NCBI GenBank assembly: GCA_026394015.1
Contig: JAPKZA010000280.1
Span: 1-36,292 of the forward strand
DNA from: Acidobacteriota bacterium
GTDB taxonomy: Bacteria; Acidobacteriota; Terriglobia; Bryobacterales; Bryobacteraceae
DNA length: 36,292 nucleotides
Direction: 5' to 3'
The translations under genes and the position numbers were made by a program. Positions 27,087-35,456 of the stretch are shown piece by piece. The notes under the pieces were generated by a model. It worked only from the letters and a program-made list of their open reading frames with translations, was not told the origin of the DNA and did not search any database. Positions within the stretch are counted from its first letter, which is position 1; every line of letters starts with the position of its first letter.

Positions 27087-28673
27087 TCATAAGTCGAACT
27101 GGATGCCTTGCGCTAGGGGGAGTGATTTGGAGTAGTTGATTGTGGCGGTCTGGCGGCGCATGTAGGCCTTCCAGGAGTCACTGCCGGATTCCCGGCCGCC
27201 GCCCGTATCTTTCTCTCCGCCAAAGGCTCCACCGATCTCAGCGCCCGACGTACCTATATTCACAGTAGCAATCCCGCAGTCCGTGCCGCGCGGGGAGAGG
27301 AAGAGTTCGGCGGCGCGCAGGCTTTCGGTGAAGATGGCGCTGGAGAGGCCTTGCGGCACATTGTTGTTGAGAGCGATGGCTTCTTCAAGCTCGTCGAACT
27401 CGATGAGATGGACGACGGGGGCGAAGAGTTCTTCCTTCAACAGGGGCATATTGGCGGGCGAGGAGACGAGGGCGGGGCGGGCGTAGCAGCCGCCGAGGAG
27501 GGGTTTGCCTTCGTAATCGCGTTCGACGGGCTCGCCGCCGAAGAGGACTTCGCCGCCTTGCTCGCGGATGTTGCCGAGGGCCTCGCGCATGTGGCGGACG
27601 GCCGGTTGGTTGATGAGGGGGCCGCAGAGGGAGCGGGCGTCGAGGGGGTGGCCGACGCGGACTTTTTCCCAGGCGCGGAGGAGGTATTCGCGATAGTCGT
27701 CGGCGACGGAGCGCTGTACGAGGATGCGGCGGATGGAGGTGCAGCGTTGGCCGGCGGTGCCGATGGCACCGAAGAGGAGGGCGGGGACAGCGAGTTTGGG
27801 GTCGGCGTCGGCCATGACGATGGCGGCGTTGTTGCCGCCGAGTTCGAGGAGGGAGCGACCGAGGCGGCCGCCAACGATTTCGGCGATGCGGCGACCGATG
27901 GGGAAAGAGCCGGTGGCGGAGATGAGGGGGAGGCGGCGGTCGGCGGTCATTCGTTCGCCGACGACGGAGCCGGCACCGCAGACGAGGGTGAAGACGCCGC
28001 GGAAGCCGTGGCGGGCGAGGATGGGTTCGCAGATTTTGTGGACAGCGATGGCCGAGAGGGGGGTCTTCTCGCTGGGCTTCCAGACGACGCAGTTGCCGCA
28101 GACGGCGGCGAGGAAGGCGTTCCAGCTCCAGACGGCGACGGGGAAGTTAAAGGCCGTAATGCAGCCGATGACGCCGAGAGGGTGCCACTGTTCCATGATG
28201 CGGTGGCCGGGGCGTTCGCTGGGCATGGTGAGGCCGTAGAGTTGGCGCGAGAGGCCGACGGCAAAGTCGGCGACGTCGATCATCTCCTGGACTTCGCCCT
28301 TTGCTTCGGCGAGAATTTTGCCGGATTCGAGGGCGACGAGGGCGGCGAGGTCGTCGAGAGACGAACGGAGGGCGTCGGCGATTTCGCGGAGGATGAGACC
28401 GCGGCGGGGGGCGGGGTGGTCGCGCCAGGCTGGCCAGACCCGTTGGGCGAGATAGACGGCGTCGTCGTAGTCTTCTTCGGCACCGAGGAGGACCGTGGCT
28501 AGTTCGGCACCGTCGGCGGGGGAGAGGATGGGGACGGCTTCGCCGGAGGGGCGCTCGGTCCATTCGTCGTGGGCGACTCCGGACTGTTCGTAGGCGATAC
28601 CAAGGCGGGAGAGGAGGCGGCGGACTTCGGTGCGGTGGAGGGATTGGTCGAGGAGAGCCATGGCTACTATCAT
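27087..28673 (-). CDS. Aldehyde dehydrogenase family 7 (alpha-aminoadipic semialdehyde dehydrogenase-like)
   Basis: 528 residues. Catalytic C311 (GTAGQRCTS), general base E277 (LELGGNN), N175 (TAFNFP) and the cofactor segment VVWKPSEKTPLS are present. The C-terminus VNIGTSGAEIGGAFGGEKDTGGGRESGSD is the family-7 signature (shown here as overlapping motifs such as GTSGAEIGGAFGGEKDTGGG). ALDH7 oxidises 2-aminoadipate 6-semialdehyde, the last step of lysine breakdown, and related aldehydes with NAD. The ATG at 28673 overlaps the radical SAM stop as ATGA, so translation is probably coupled; an ATG four codons later (28661) is an alternative. No other lysine-degradation gene is near. Confidence 0.9.
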   Translation of the reverse strand: MIVAMALLDQSLHRTEVRRLLSRLGIAYEQSGVAHDEWTERPSGEAVPILSPADGAELATVLLGAEEDYDDAVYLAQRVWPAWRDHPAPRRGLILREIADALRSSLDDLAALVALESGKILAEAKGEVQEMIDVADFAVGLSRQLYGLTMPSERPGHRIMEQWHPLGVIGCITAFNFPVAVWSWNAFLAAVCGNCVVWKPSEKTPLSAIAVHKICEPILARHGFRGVFTLVCGAGSVVGERMTADRRLPLISATGSFPIGRRIAEIVGGRLGRSLLELGGNNAAIVMADADPKLAVPALLFGAIGTAGQRCTSIRRILVQRSVADDYREYLLRAWEKVRVGHPLDARSLCGPLINQPAVRHMREALGNIREQGGEVLFGGEPVERDYEGKPLLGGCYARPALVSSPANMPLLKEELFAPVVHLIEFDELEEAIALNNNVPQGLSSAIFTESLRAAELFLSPRGTDCGIATVNIGTSGAEIGGAFGGEKDTGGGRESGSDSWKAYMRRQTATINYSKSLPLAQGIQFDL

Positions 28674-29494
28674 GCTTCAGCGAGCCAGGCGAAGGCGGCG
28701 GGGCCGGAGCCGAAGCGGCGGCCGGCGTGGGTGGCGGCGGCTTCGATTACGCTGAGGGCGTGGGCGGAGTCGAAGGCGGGATAGCGGGCTAGAAGTTCGA
28801 GGCCGGGGGGACGGGTGGTGGCTCCGTGGGGTTTGTCGGCGCGGACGTGGAGGGGGTCGGCGATGAGGTCCTGATCGGTGGCCTCGAGGGCGAGGGCGGC
28901 GAGGCGGGCGGGGTCGCAGGGGAGGAGGGGGGCGAGGGTGGCGTGGACCCGGAGGCCGGCGGCGCGAAGGTGGCGAATGGTTTGGAGGCGCTCCGGGATA
29001 GCGGCGCAGTGGGGCTCGAAGCGACGACGGACGGCGTCGTCGTCGGTCGAGATGCTGAAGCTGACGCGGAGGCGGGGGATGGCTTGGAGCAGGGCTAGAT
29101 CGCGGAGGAGGAGGGGGCCGCGGGTTTGGAGGACGAAGGCCTGGGGTGGGGAGGCGGCTACGGTTTGGAGAATCTCAGGCATGAGCTGTCGGGTGGCTTC
29201 GGCGGGCTGGTAGGGGTCGGTGAGGGGGGAGCAGTAGATGGTTTGATGGGGGCGGAGTTCGCGGGCGAGGAGAAGGGCGGCGTTGGACTTGAAGGTGGTG
29301 TGGTGGCCCCAGTGGTCCCAGTCGTCCTTTTTGAGACCGGCTTGGATGCGCATGGTGGGGACGTAGCAATAGGAGCAGCCGAAGGTGCAGTTGCGGGCGG
29401 GGGTGAGAGAGTGGGTGAAGCCGGCGGAAAGCAAAAAGCCGGACGTCCTTGAAAGGATCGTCCGGCTGGTCTGCTCGTGAATGCTGTATAGCAT
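28670..29494 (-). CDS. SPL-family radical SAM protein
   Basis: 274 residues. The iron-sulfur cysteines are C36-x3-C40-x2-C43 (CTFGCSYCYV), the CxxxCxxC pattern of AdoMet radical enzymes. The preceding TSGFLLSAGFTHSLTPARN and the later YCSPLTDPYQPAE, LQTRGPLLLRD and RVSFSISTDD segments fit the spore-photoproduct-lyase-like subfamily (Rv2578c type), whose members in non-sporulating bacteria have no known substrate. No SPL catalytic cysteine is evident. The start codon directly follows the S9 peptidase stop (TAGATG, zero gap). A terminator-like hairpin lies inside codons 10-19, before the Cys motif. Confidence 0.85.
   Translation of the reverse strand: MLYSIHEQTSRTILSRTSGFLLSAGFTHSLTPARNCTFGCSYCYVPTMRIQAGLKKDDWDHWGHHTTFKSNAALLLARELRPHQTIYCSPLTDPYQPAEATRQLMPEILQTVAASPPQAFVLQTRGPLLLRDLALLQAIPRLRVSFSISTDDDAVRRRFEPHCAAIPERLQTIRHLRAAGLRVHATLAPLLPCDPARLAALALEATDQDLIADPLHVRADKPHGATTRPPGLELLARYPAFDSAHALSVIEAAATHAGRRFGSGPAAFAWLAEA
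29428..29466 (-). terminator. Intrinsic-terminator-like hairpin inside the 5' end of the radical SAM gene
   Basis: Minus strand: GCCGGACG (29466-29459) pairs with CGTCCGGC (29445-29438). Five further base pairs (TCCTT with AAGGA) extend the stem inward around one unpaired base, and TTTTTGCTTT (29437-29428) follows. This is a textbook rho-independent terminator by shape. It begins 29 bases after the S9 peptidase stop and so could end that transcript. It also encodes residues 10-22 of the radical SAM protein, so ribosomes starting at 29494 would melt it. See the finding on translation-dependent read-through. Confidence 0.75.
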
Positions 29495-31876
29495 CTACTC
29501 GGTTTTGTTTTTGACGTGTTTATCGAACCATTCGACCATTTCGGCGAGGGTGTGTTCGATGGATTCGCGGCCGGCGTAACCGTGGGATTCGAAGGGCAGG
29601 TAGACGAAACGGACGGTGCCTCCGTTGCCTCGAATGGCGGTGTACATGCGTTCGGATTGGATGGGGAAGGTGCCAGTATTGTTGTCGGCCTGGCCGTGGA
29701 TCAGCAAGATGGGCTCGTTGATTTTGTGGGCGTTGAGGAACGGCGACATTTTGAGGTAGACGTCTTCGGCTTCCCAGATTGTTCGGCGTTCGGACTGGAA
29801 GCCGAACGGTGTTAGAGTTCGATTGTACGCGCCGCTGCGGGCGACGCCGGCGGCGAACAGGTCGGAGTGGGCGAGGAGGTTGGCGGTCATGAAGCCGCCG
29901 TAGCTGTGGCCGCCGACGCCGACGCGTTTGGGGTCGGTGACGCCCATCTCGGCTGCCTTGTCGATGGCGGCTTTGGCTCCGGCGACGATTTGGGCGAGAT
30001 AGGTATTGTTGGCGGTTTCGGGGTCACCGATGACGGGCAGCGTGGCGTCGTCGAGGATGGCGTAGCCGGCCAGGAGATAAAAAAGATGCGAGGCGCCGGA
30101 GAGTTGGGTGAAGCGATAGGGCGAGCCGGTGATTTGGCTGGCGGTATCGGCGTCGTTGTACTCGCGGGGATAGGACCACATGACGGTGGGGAGGCGCGTG
30201 CCGGGTTTGTAGCCTGGGGGGAGATAGAGCGTGAAGTTGAGCGGGACGCCGTCGGCGCGTTTGTAGTTGACGAGTTGCTTCTTCACCTGGCGGAGTTCGG
30301 GGGCAGGGTCGACGAACTGGGTCAGCGCCGTGCGTTTGCCGGCGGCGACCAGGAAGTAGTTGGGCGGTTCAGTGGGCGACTCGCGACGGGTGACGAGGCG
30401 GGTGCCGGCGTTGTCGAGGACATTGACAACGGTTTCGTAGAAGCCGTCGGCGCATTCGAAGAGGCGGGTCTTTTCTTTCGTCTTGAGATTGACGCGGTCG
30501 AGGAAGGGGCGGTCGCCTTTGGGGCCGGCGCCGAGGCCGGAGAAGAAAGCGAAATCGCCATCGGAGACGACGAGTCGTTTGCCGGTGGGCATGATTTCGG
30601 TGACGGGGGTGCCCATGTCGCGGTAGCGGTCCTGCATGCTGCGGGCTTGGACTTCGTCGACTTTGGCGGGGTTCGAGGAGGGGTCGACGAGGAAGGTGCG
30701 GACCTGCTTGGTTTTGCGGTCGTAGTCCGCGGTGAGGAAGCGGCCGTCTTTCAGGAAGTCGGCGCGGCCCATGGCGCGTTGTTCGAATTTGGTGACCTCT
30801 TGCGGGGAGGTGAAGGGGGCCTTGGCCATGAGCATGCGGTCGCGGTGGGGGACCTTTTCCTTGGGGTTGCCGCCGTCGAGGGCTTCGATCCAGGTGAGGG
30901 TGGCGCCGTCGGTGGGGTACCAGTTGACGTTGCGGGGGCCGGTGCGGACGCCTTCGAGGGGGACGCGGTCGGCGAGGGGGAGCTTGGCGATGGCGGAAAC
31001 CATCTGGCCGGATTTGTTCCAGACTTCGACATCGAGGGGGAAGCTAGTGACGGGCAGGACCCAGGAGAAGGGGCGGTGGACTTTCGAGACGAGGAAGAGG
31101 GCGCCGTTGGGGGAGACCTCGGAGGCGCGGAAGATGCCGGGTTTGCCGATGGGGGTTACCTGGCTGGAGACGGCATCGACGAGGGCGAGTTGGGAGGTGC
31201 AGTAGTACTCGAAGAGGGCTTCGTCGTGCTCGCTTTTGAGGAGGTCCTGGTAGGTGGGGGCCGGGGTGGCCTTGCCGAAGGATTCCTGGATATCGGGGCC
31301 TGCGGGGACCAGGTTTGGCGCGGGGGCCGGGCCGCGCTGGGCGGGGATGGCTTGGATCAGAATGGTTCGACCGCCGGGGAGCCAATCGATGGAGTCGCCA
31401 TAGGCGGCGTTGAGGCGGACGGCGGGGACGGGCTTGAGCTTGCCGGCTTTGACGTCCAGGAGATAGAGTTCGATGCGGTCGTCGAACATGGCGGGGAAGG
31501 CGGCCATGTCGCCCTGGGGATTCCACTGGGCGGTGCCGAAACGGGCGCCGGCGGGGAGGGGGAGGGCGGTTTTCTGGAGGGTCGAGAGGTTTACTAGCTC
31601 GAGGCCTCTGAAGCTGGCTTGAGGGCTACGGGAGCCGTTGTTGCGGGGGTTGATGCGGAGACCGGCCAGTCGGAGCATGGGCTGGGCGAGTTCGGCGATC
31701 GGGGGGTAGCGATCCGGCTCGAGGAGGAGCAGGTGGGTCTTCGCGGGGTTTACGCTCGCGACGGGGGTGGCGGGGGCCCGGAGCACCTTCAGGATGGCTT
31801 CGGGGGGCTGTTTGTACTTGGTCTGGGCTACGAGGGCCAGCGAGGCGGCAAGGGAGATGAGGATTAGGCGTCGCAT
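29495..31876 (-). CDS. Secreted S9-family serine peptidase (glutamyl endopeptidase-like)
   Basis: 793 residues with a signal peptide (MRRLILISLAASLALVAQ). Residues 40-530 form the N-terminal beta-propeller-like part. The C-terminal alpha/beta hydrolase domain holds the triad S658 (GHSYGGFM), D731 (GQADNNTG) and H765 (FESHGYAG). WSYPREYNDADTASQ and the SPYRFTQLSG region match the S9D glutamyl-endopeptidase group. It should cleave peptides in the periplasm or outside the cell. The gene is first in a minus-strand series (peptidase, radical SAM, ALDH7, adenylate kinase). The divergent rmuC promoter overlaps its own. Confidence 0.92.
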   Translation of the reverse strand: MRRLILISLAASLALVAQTKYKQPPEAILKVLRAPATPVASVNPAKTHLLLLEPDRYPPIAELAQPMLRLAGLRINPRNNGSRSPQASFRGLELVNLSTLQKTALPLPAGARFGTAQWNPQGDMAAFPAMFDDRIELYLLDVKAGKLKPVPAVRLNAAYGDSIDWLPGGRTILIQAIPAQRGPAPAPNLVPAGPDIQESFGKATPAPTYQDLLKSEHDEALFEYYCTSQLALVDAVSSQVTPIGKPGIFRASEVSPNGALFLVSKVHRPFSWVLPVTSFPLDVEVWNKSGQMVSAIAKLPLADRVPLEGVRTGPRNVNWYPTDGATLTWIEALDGGNPKEKVPHRDRMLMAKAPFTSPQEVTKFEQRAMGRADFLKDGRFLTADYDRKTKQVRTFLVDPSSNPAKVDEVQARSMQDRYRDMGTPVTEIMPTGKRLVVSDGDFAFFSGLGAGPKGDRPFLDRVNLKTKEKTRLFECADGFYETVVNVLDNAGTRLVTRRESPTEPPNYFLVAAGKRTALTQFVDPAPELRQVKKQLVNYKRADGVPLNFTLYLPPGYKPGTRLPTVMWSYPREYNDADTASQITGSPYRFTQLSGASHLFYLLAGYAILDDATLPVIGDPETANNTYLAQIVAGAKAAIDKAAEMGVTDPKRVGVGGHSYGGFMTANLLAHSDLFAAGVARSGAYNRTLTPFGFQSERRTIWEAEDVYLKMSPFLNAHKINEPILLIHGQADNNTGTFPIQSERMYTAIRGNGGTVRFVYLPFESHGYAGRESIEHTLAEMVEWFDKHVKNKTE

Positions 31877-31886
31877 GGTGAAGTTC

Positions 31887-31916
31887 TTATTGTGCCATTT
31901 TGGTTACGAGTATAAA
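31887..31916. promoter_or_regulatory. Overlapping divergent promoters for rmuC and the S9 peptidase
   Basis: On the plus strand TATAAA (31911-31916) with a weak TTATTG (31887-31892) 18 bp upstream serves rmuC, predicting a start near 31923. On the minus strand TATACT (31914-31909) serves the peptidase, predicting a start near 31902. The two -10 boxes share four base pairs, so the genes should compete for polymerase. Both leaders would be about 25 bases. Confidence 0.45.
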
Positions 31917-31947
31917 GTTCTTCTCGCAGCCCGCCGATAATGGGGGC

Positions 31948-33516
31948 ATGGAACAGTTCGGTCTAGCAATGATCCTGTTTGCCTCCTTCTGGGTAGGCGC
32001 AGTAGCCGGTTGGCTGGCGATGAAGCTCCGGGAGCGTTCGGCCTACGAGCGCGGGAAGGGGGATTCGATCACAGAGCTTGCTTCGCTTAAGGAGCGGGTC
32101 GATGCACGGGATGCGCAGATCGTGGAGTTGCGCCAGAAGGCCGACGCCAGTGGGGCGGAAGTTGCCCGACTGTCCAGCGAGTTGAAGGTGGAAGGGGATC
32201 GACGGGCGACCGCGGAGGCGCGGGGGCAACTGATTCCGCAGTACGAAGCCGAGATTGAGGCGCGGGGTAGTCGGATCATGGATATGACCCAGGATCTGGC
32301 GAAACTGCAGGCGGCATTGGCGCAGGCGACGGCGCGATCGGAGGAGACGAAGAAGAACTCTGATGAAAAGATTTCGAGCCTGAGCGATTTGCAGGACCAG
32401 TTGGGCGCGACGTTCCGCGCGATTACGGCCGAGGCGTTGCAGAGTAACAATCAGGCGTTTCTCGAGTTGGCGGCGACGACGATGAGCCGGTTCCAGGAGA
32501 CGAGCAAGGGCGAGTTGGAGTTGCGGCACCAGGCCATTGGCGAGCTGGTAAAGCCGCTGAAAGAGCAGTTGGATAAGGTGGATACGCGGATCGTGGAGTT
32601 TGAGAGAGAACGGTCGGGGGTGGTGGGTGCCATTTCTCAACAGGTCGAGAGTTTGCTGAAGGCGCAACAGGGGTTACAGGCGGAGACGAAGAATTTGGTG
32701 AATGCGCTGCGGACGCCGGCGACGCGGGGGCGTTGGGGCGAGGTGCAGTTGCGGCGGGTGGTGGAGATGGCGGGGATGGTGGAGTATTGCGACTTCGAAG
32801 AGCAGCCTCGGGTGGAGACTGAAGATGGATCCTTGCGGCCGGATCTGGTGGTGCAACTGCCGAACCAGCGCAAGATTGTGATCGATTCGAAGGTGTCGTT
32901 GTCGGCGTATTTAGAGTCGCTCGATGCGGTGGATGAGACGGCGCGGGTTGCGAAGTTGAAGCAGCACGCCGAGCAGGTACGGGCGCATTTGCTGCGTTTG
33001 AGCGCCAAGCAGTATTGGGATCAGTTTGCGCAGTCGCCGGAGTTCGTGGTGGCGTTCCTGCCGGGCGAGACGTTCTTTAGCGCAGCGTTAGAACAGGACC
33101 CGTCCCTGATTGAGTTTGGGGTGGAGCGGCGGGTGATTCTGGCGACGCCGACGACGTTGATCGCGCTGTTGAAGGCGATTGCCTATGGTTGGAAGCAAGA
33201 GAAGCTGTCGGCCAATGCGCGGGAGATTCGGGATTTGGGCAAGACGCTTTATGATCGGATGCGTACGGTGGCTGAGCATTTGACTGAACTGCGGAAGAAT
33301 CTGGACCGGACGAACCAGTCGTTCAACAAAGCAGTAGGGACGTTGGAGGCTCGGGTGATGCCGGCGGCGCGCCGATTCAAAGAGTTGGGTGCGGGCCATG
33401 GCGATGAGATCCCGGTAGTTTTGGAGCTCGAGAACTCGCCGCGGTCGCTGCAGGTTCTGTCACAAGAGTTGGGCACGACCAGCGCTGAAGTTGTGAGTGA
33501 ACCGGCTACGGCGTAG
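31948..33516 (+). CDS. rmuC: DNA recombination protein RmuC
   Basis: 522 residues from ATG 31948. A TTG at 31900 is open in frame but lies upstream of the -10 box. One N-terminal membrane helix (LAMILFASFWVGAVAGWLAM) is followed by a long coiled coil (about 30-210), with heptads rich in E, A, L and Q. The RmuC domain (about 230-440) contains RGRWGEVQLRRVVEMAGMVEYCDF, then RPDLVVQLPN and KIVIDSKVSL, the PD-(D/E)xK-like nuclease core, and FLPGETFFSAAL. In E. coli RmuC limits inversions at short inverted repeats. Membrane anchoring with a coiled coil is typical. Confidence 0.93.
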   Translation: MEQFGLAMILFASFWVGAVAGWLAMKLRERSAYERGKGDSITELASLKERVDARDAQIVELRQKADASGAEVARLSSELKVEGDRRATAEARGQLIPQYEAEIEARGSRIMDMTQDLAKLQAALAQATARSEETKKNSDEKISSLSDLQDQLGATFRAITAEALQSNNQAFLELAATTMSRFQETSKGELELRHQAIGELVKPLKEQLDKVDTRIVEFERERSGVVGAISQQVESLLKAQQGLQAETKNLVNALRTPATRGRWGEVQLRRVVEMAGMVEYCDFEEQPRVETEDGSLRPDLVVQLPNQRKIVIDSKVSLSAYLESLDAVDETARVAKLKQHAEQVRAHLLRLSAKQYWDQFAQSPEFVVAFLPGETFFSAALEQDPSLIEFGVERRVILATPTTLIALLKAIAYGWKQEKLSANAREIRDLGKTLYDRMRTVAEHLTELRKNLDRTNQSFNKAVGTLEARVMPAARRFKELGAGHGDEIPVVLELENSPRSLQVLSQELGTTSAEVVSEPATA

Positions 33517-33602
33517 GGATTTGTAAAGGGTTCGTAAAAGCGTAGTGCCGGGCGTAAACCGTTTAGCTGTTCTCCGCGTATTCATAGTAGGAGGCAGTAA
33601 AA

Positions 33603-34145
33603 ATGAAACGCCAAATTGGAAAAATGATGATGACCGTAGCGGTGGCCGGAGCGATGCTCTTGCCGGCGGCGACGACGAGTGAGAACACTCCGAAGGCGCA
33701 GGAACGCTTGCAGAGAGAGGTCCGCCGGGAGTTGATTACCCTGCCGTTTCTGGGGATCTTCGACAACCTCAGTTACCGGATTGAGGGAGACACGGTGACG
33801 CTGACCGGGCAAACGGTGCGACCGGTGCTGAAGAGCGATGCCGCGAATCGGCTGCGCGGGATTGAGGGTATCGCAAAGGTTGTGAACGAGATCGAGGTAT
33901 TGCCTCTGTCGCCGTTTGATGATCGGTTGCGGTTATTGGTAGCGCGGACGGTTTATGGACAGTCGGCCTTGAACCGGTATGCTTTGGGCGCGAATCCTTC
34001 GATTCGGATCATCGTGAAGAACGGCAACGTGACGCTTGAGGGCGTCGTGGACCGAGAGATGGATAAGAACATCGCGTTTATCCAGGCAAACGGTGTGGCG
34101 GGTGTTTTCTCGGTGACGAATAACCTTCGTGTGGTGCGAGGTTAA
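33603..34145 (+). CDS. Exported protein with two BON domains
   Basis: 180 residues; a perfect AGGAGG stands 8 bases before the ATG, one of the best ribosome sites here. The signal peptide is MKRQIGKMMMTVAVAGAMLLPAA. Two BON repeats follow (about 35-100 and 105-178), each with the V-x-L-x-G core: GDTVTLTGQTVRP and NGNVTLEGVVDREMD, and each ending in a V-x-N-x-I/L segment (VVNEIEVLP, VTNNLRVV). BON domains bind phospholipid or envelope surfaces, as in OsmY, and support envelope stability under stress. The gene is 86 bp after rmuC and may have its own promoter. It ends 1 bp before the convergent flavoenzyme. Confidence 0.92.
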   Translation: MKRQIGKMMMTVAVAGAMLLPAATTSENTPKAQERLQREVRRELITLPFLGIFDNLSYRIEGDTVTLTGQTVRPVLKSDAANRLRGIEGIAKVVNEIEVLPLSPFDDRLRLLVARTVYGQSALNRYALGANPSIRIIVKNGNVTLEGVVDREMDKNIAFIQANGVAGVFSVTNNLRVVRG

Positions 34146-34146
34146 G

Positions 34147-35367
34147 TCACTTGCCGGGAATCGTAGAACTACGGTTGGAAGGATCGTAGAGCGTCTTTGT
34201 CTTGAGGGCAAAGAGGTCTTCGGTCCTTCCGCCGTTGAGGACTAGATTGGCGGTGTAGTTGCCGACCGCCGGGCCATGCTTGTAGCCGTGGCCGCTGCCG
34301 CCCCCAAGGAGCCACACGTTGTCATGTTCGGGGTGGCGGTCAATCAGATAGTCTCCGTTGACGGTGTTTTCGTATTGGCAGACTTCGGCCTGCGCGAGAG
34401 GGGCTTGCGCGAGTTTGGGGAAGCGCTTCTGGAGATAGAGGCGGACTTTATCGACCGAGGCTTGGGGCACGACCCGTTCTTGCGTTTCGGGATCGACTTC
34501 GCGACCGTGACCGTCGGGCGCAATTTTGAAGCCGCGGTTTTCGAGGTCGGGTAGGCCGTAGATGGTATCGCCGGGATCGACCCAGGCGGGGAGGAGCGGA
34601 GCGCGGAAGGCGGGATCGCCGGGGGGAGTGGCGAAGTAGAAGACCTCTTGGCGGGTGGGGCGGATGCGGCCTTTGAGCAGATCGGGGAAGACTTGGGGGA
34701 GCCAGGGCCCGCAGGCGAAGACGAATTGGCCGGCTTTGACGCCGGCGACGCTCGAGATCTTCGCGCCCGGGGCGGGTGGGACAACGCGGGCCTGTTCGTA
34801 ACGCAGTCCGTTCTTGACGAGGTGGCGGACGACGGTGGCGACGCCTCGGCGGGCCATGAGACCGCCGGCGTTGTACTCGAAGATGCCCCAGGTGAGGCCG
34901 TCGAGGCCGATGGAGGGAAAGCGTTTGGCGATCTCTTCGCGCGAAAGGACGTCGTGTTTGACGCCGAGCTTTTTGAAGGACGCGAGGTTGGCGTTCATGT
35001 AAGCGTCGTCTTTGGTACGACCCATCCAGAGGAAGCCGGTTTCGTTGTAGAGAGTGGGGTCGGTTTGGGCGTAGAAGTCCTTGTAGACGGCGAGGGCTTC
35101 CATGGACCAACGGGTGTAGATCTCTTTGGGTCCGTAGCCGGCGCGGGTGATGCGGGATTCGCCGCCGGAGCTGGCGCGGTTGTTGGCGGGGCCGTGCTGG
35201 TCGATGAGGGTGACCTTGGCTCCGGCCTTGCGGAGCATGAAGGCGGTCCAGGCTCCGAAGACTCCGGAGCCGATGACGGCGATATCGGGAAGAGGTTTGG
35301 TTTGGGCCACGGCTGCTCCGGCTACAACGGAAGTACTCAAAAATGTTCTACGAGAAGAAGGCGACAC
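34147..35367 (-). CDS. Tat-exported sarcosine-oxidase-like FAD amino acid oxidase
   Basis: 406 residues from GTG 35367, chosen because a twin-arginine signal starts directly after it (SPSSRRTFLSTSVVAGAAVA). A GTG at 35445 would add 26 hydrophilic residues and leave little room for a promoter. The DAO fold has the FAD site IAVIGSGVFGAWTA (GSGVFG 33-38), GGESRITRAGYG, and near the C-terminus EVCQYENTVNGDYLIDRHP. Its cysteine, about 330, matches the covalent flavin cysteine of monomeric sarcosine oxidase, and LLGGGSGHGYKHGPAVG is conserved too. It should oxidise a secondary or N-methyl amino acid to aldehyde or keto acid plus hydrogen peroxide. Export of such an enzyme is unusual. Confidence 0.85.
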   Translation of the reverse strand: MSPSSRRTFLSTSVVAGAAVAQTKPLPDIAVIGSGVFGAWTAFMLRKAGAKVTLIDQHGPANNRASSGGESRITRAGYGPKEIYTRWSMEALAVYKDFYAQTDPTLYNETGFLWMGRTKDDAYMNANLASFKKLGVKHDVLSREEIAKRFPSIGLDGLTWGIFEYNAGGLMARRGVATVVRHLVKNGLRYEQARVVPPAPGAKISSVAGVKAGQFVFACGPWLPQVFPDLLKGRIRPTRQEVFYFATPPGDPAFRAPLLPAWVDPGDTIYGLPDLENRGFKIAPDGHGREVDPETQERVVPQASVDKVRLYLQKRFPKLAQAPLAQAEVCQYENTVNGDYLIDRHPEHDNVWLLGGGSGHGYKHGPAVGNYTANLVLNGGRTEDLFALKTKTLYDPSNRSSTIPGK

Positions 35368-35456
35368 GATTCTCAGGGTATCAGGATATGCATTATCATT
35401 AAGGTTCTGTGCTGTTCCGCGATCGAACGGGCCGGTAAAGGTCACTGCTGAAACGG

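Noticed and set aside
29867-31597. A 576-codon plus-strand frame opposite the S9 peptidase, and a similar one opposite the aldehyde dehydrogenase (27351-28502)
   Set aside because: Both are antisense shadows with Gly/Ala/Glu-rich composition and no motifs.
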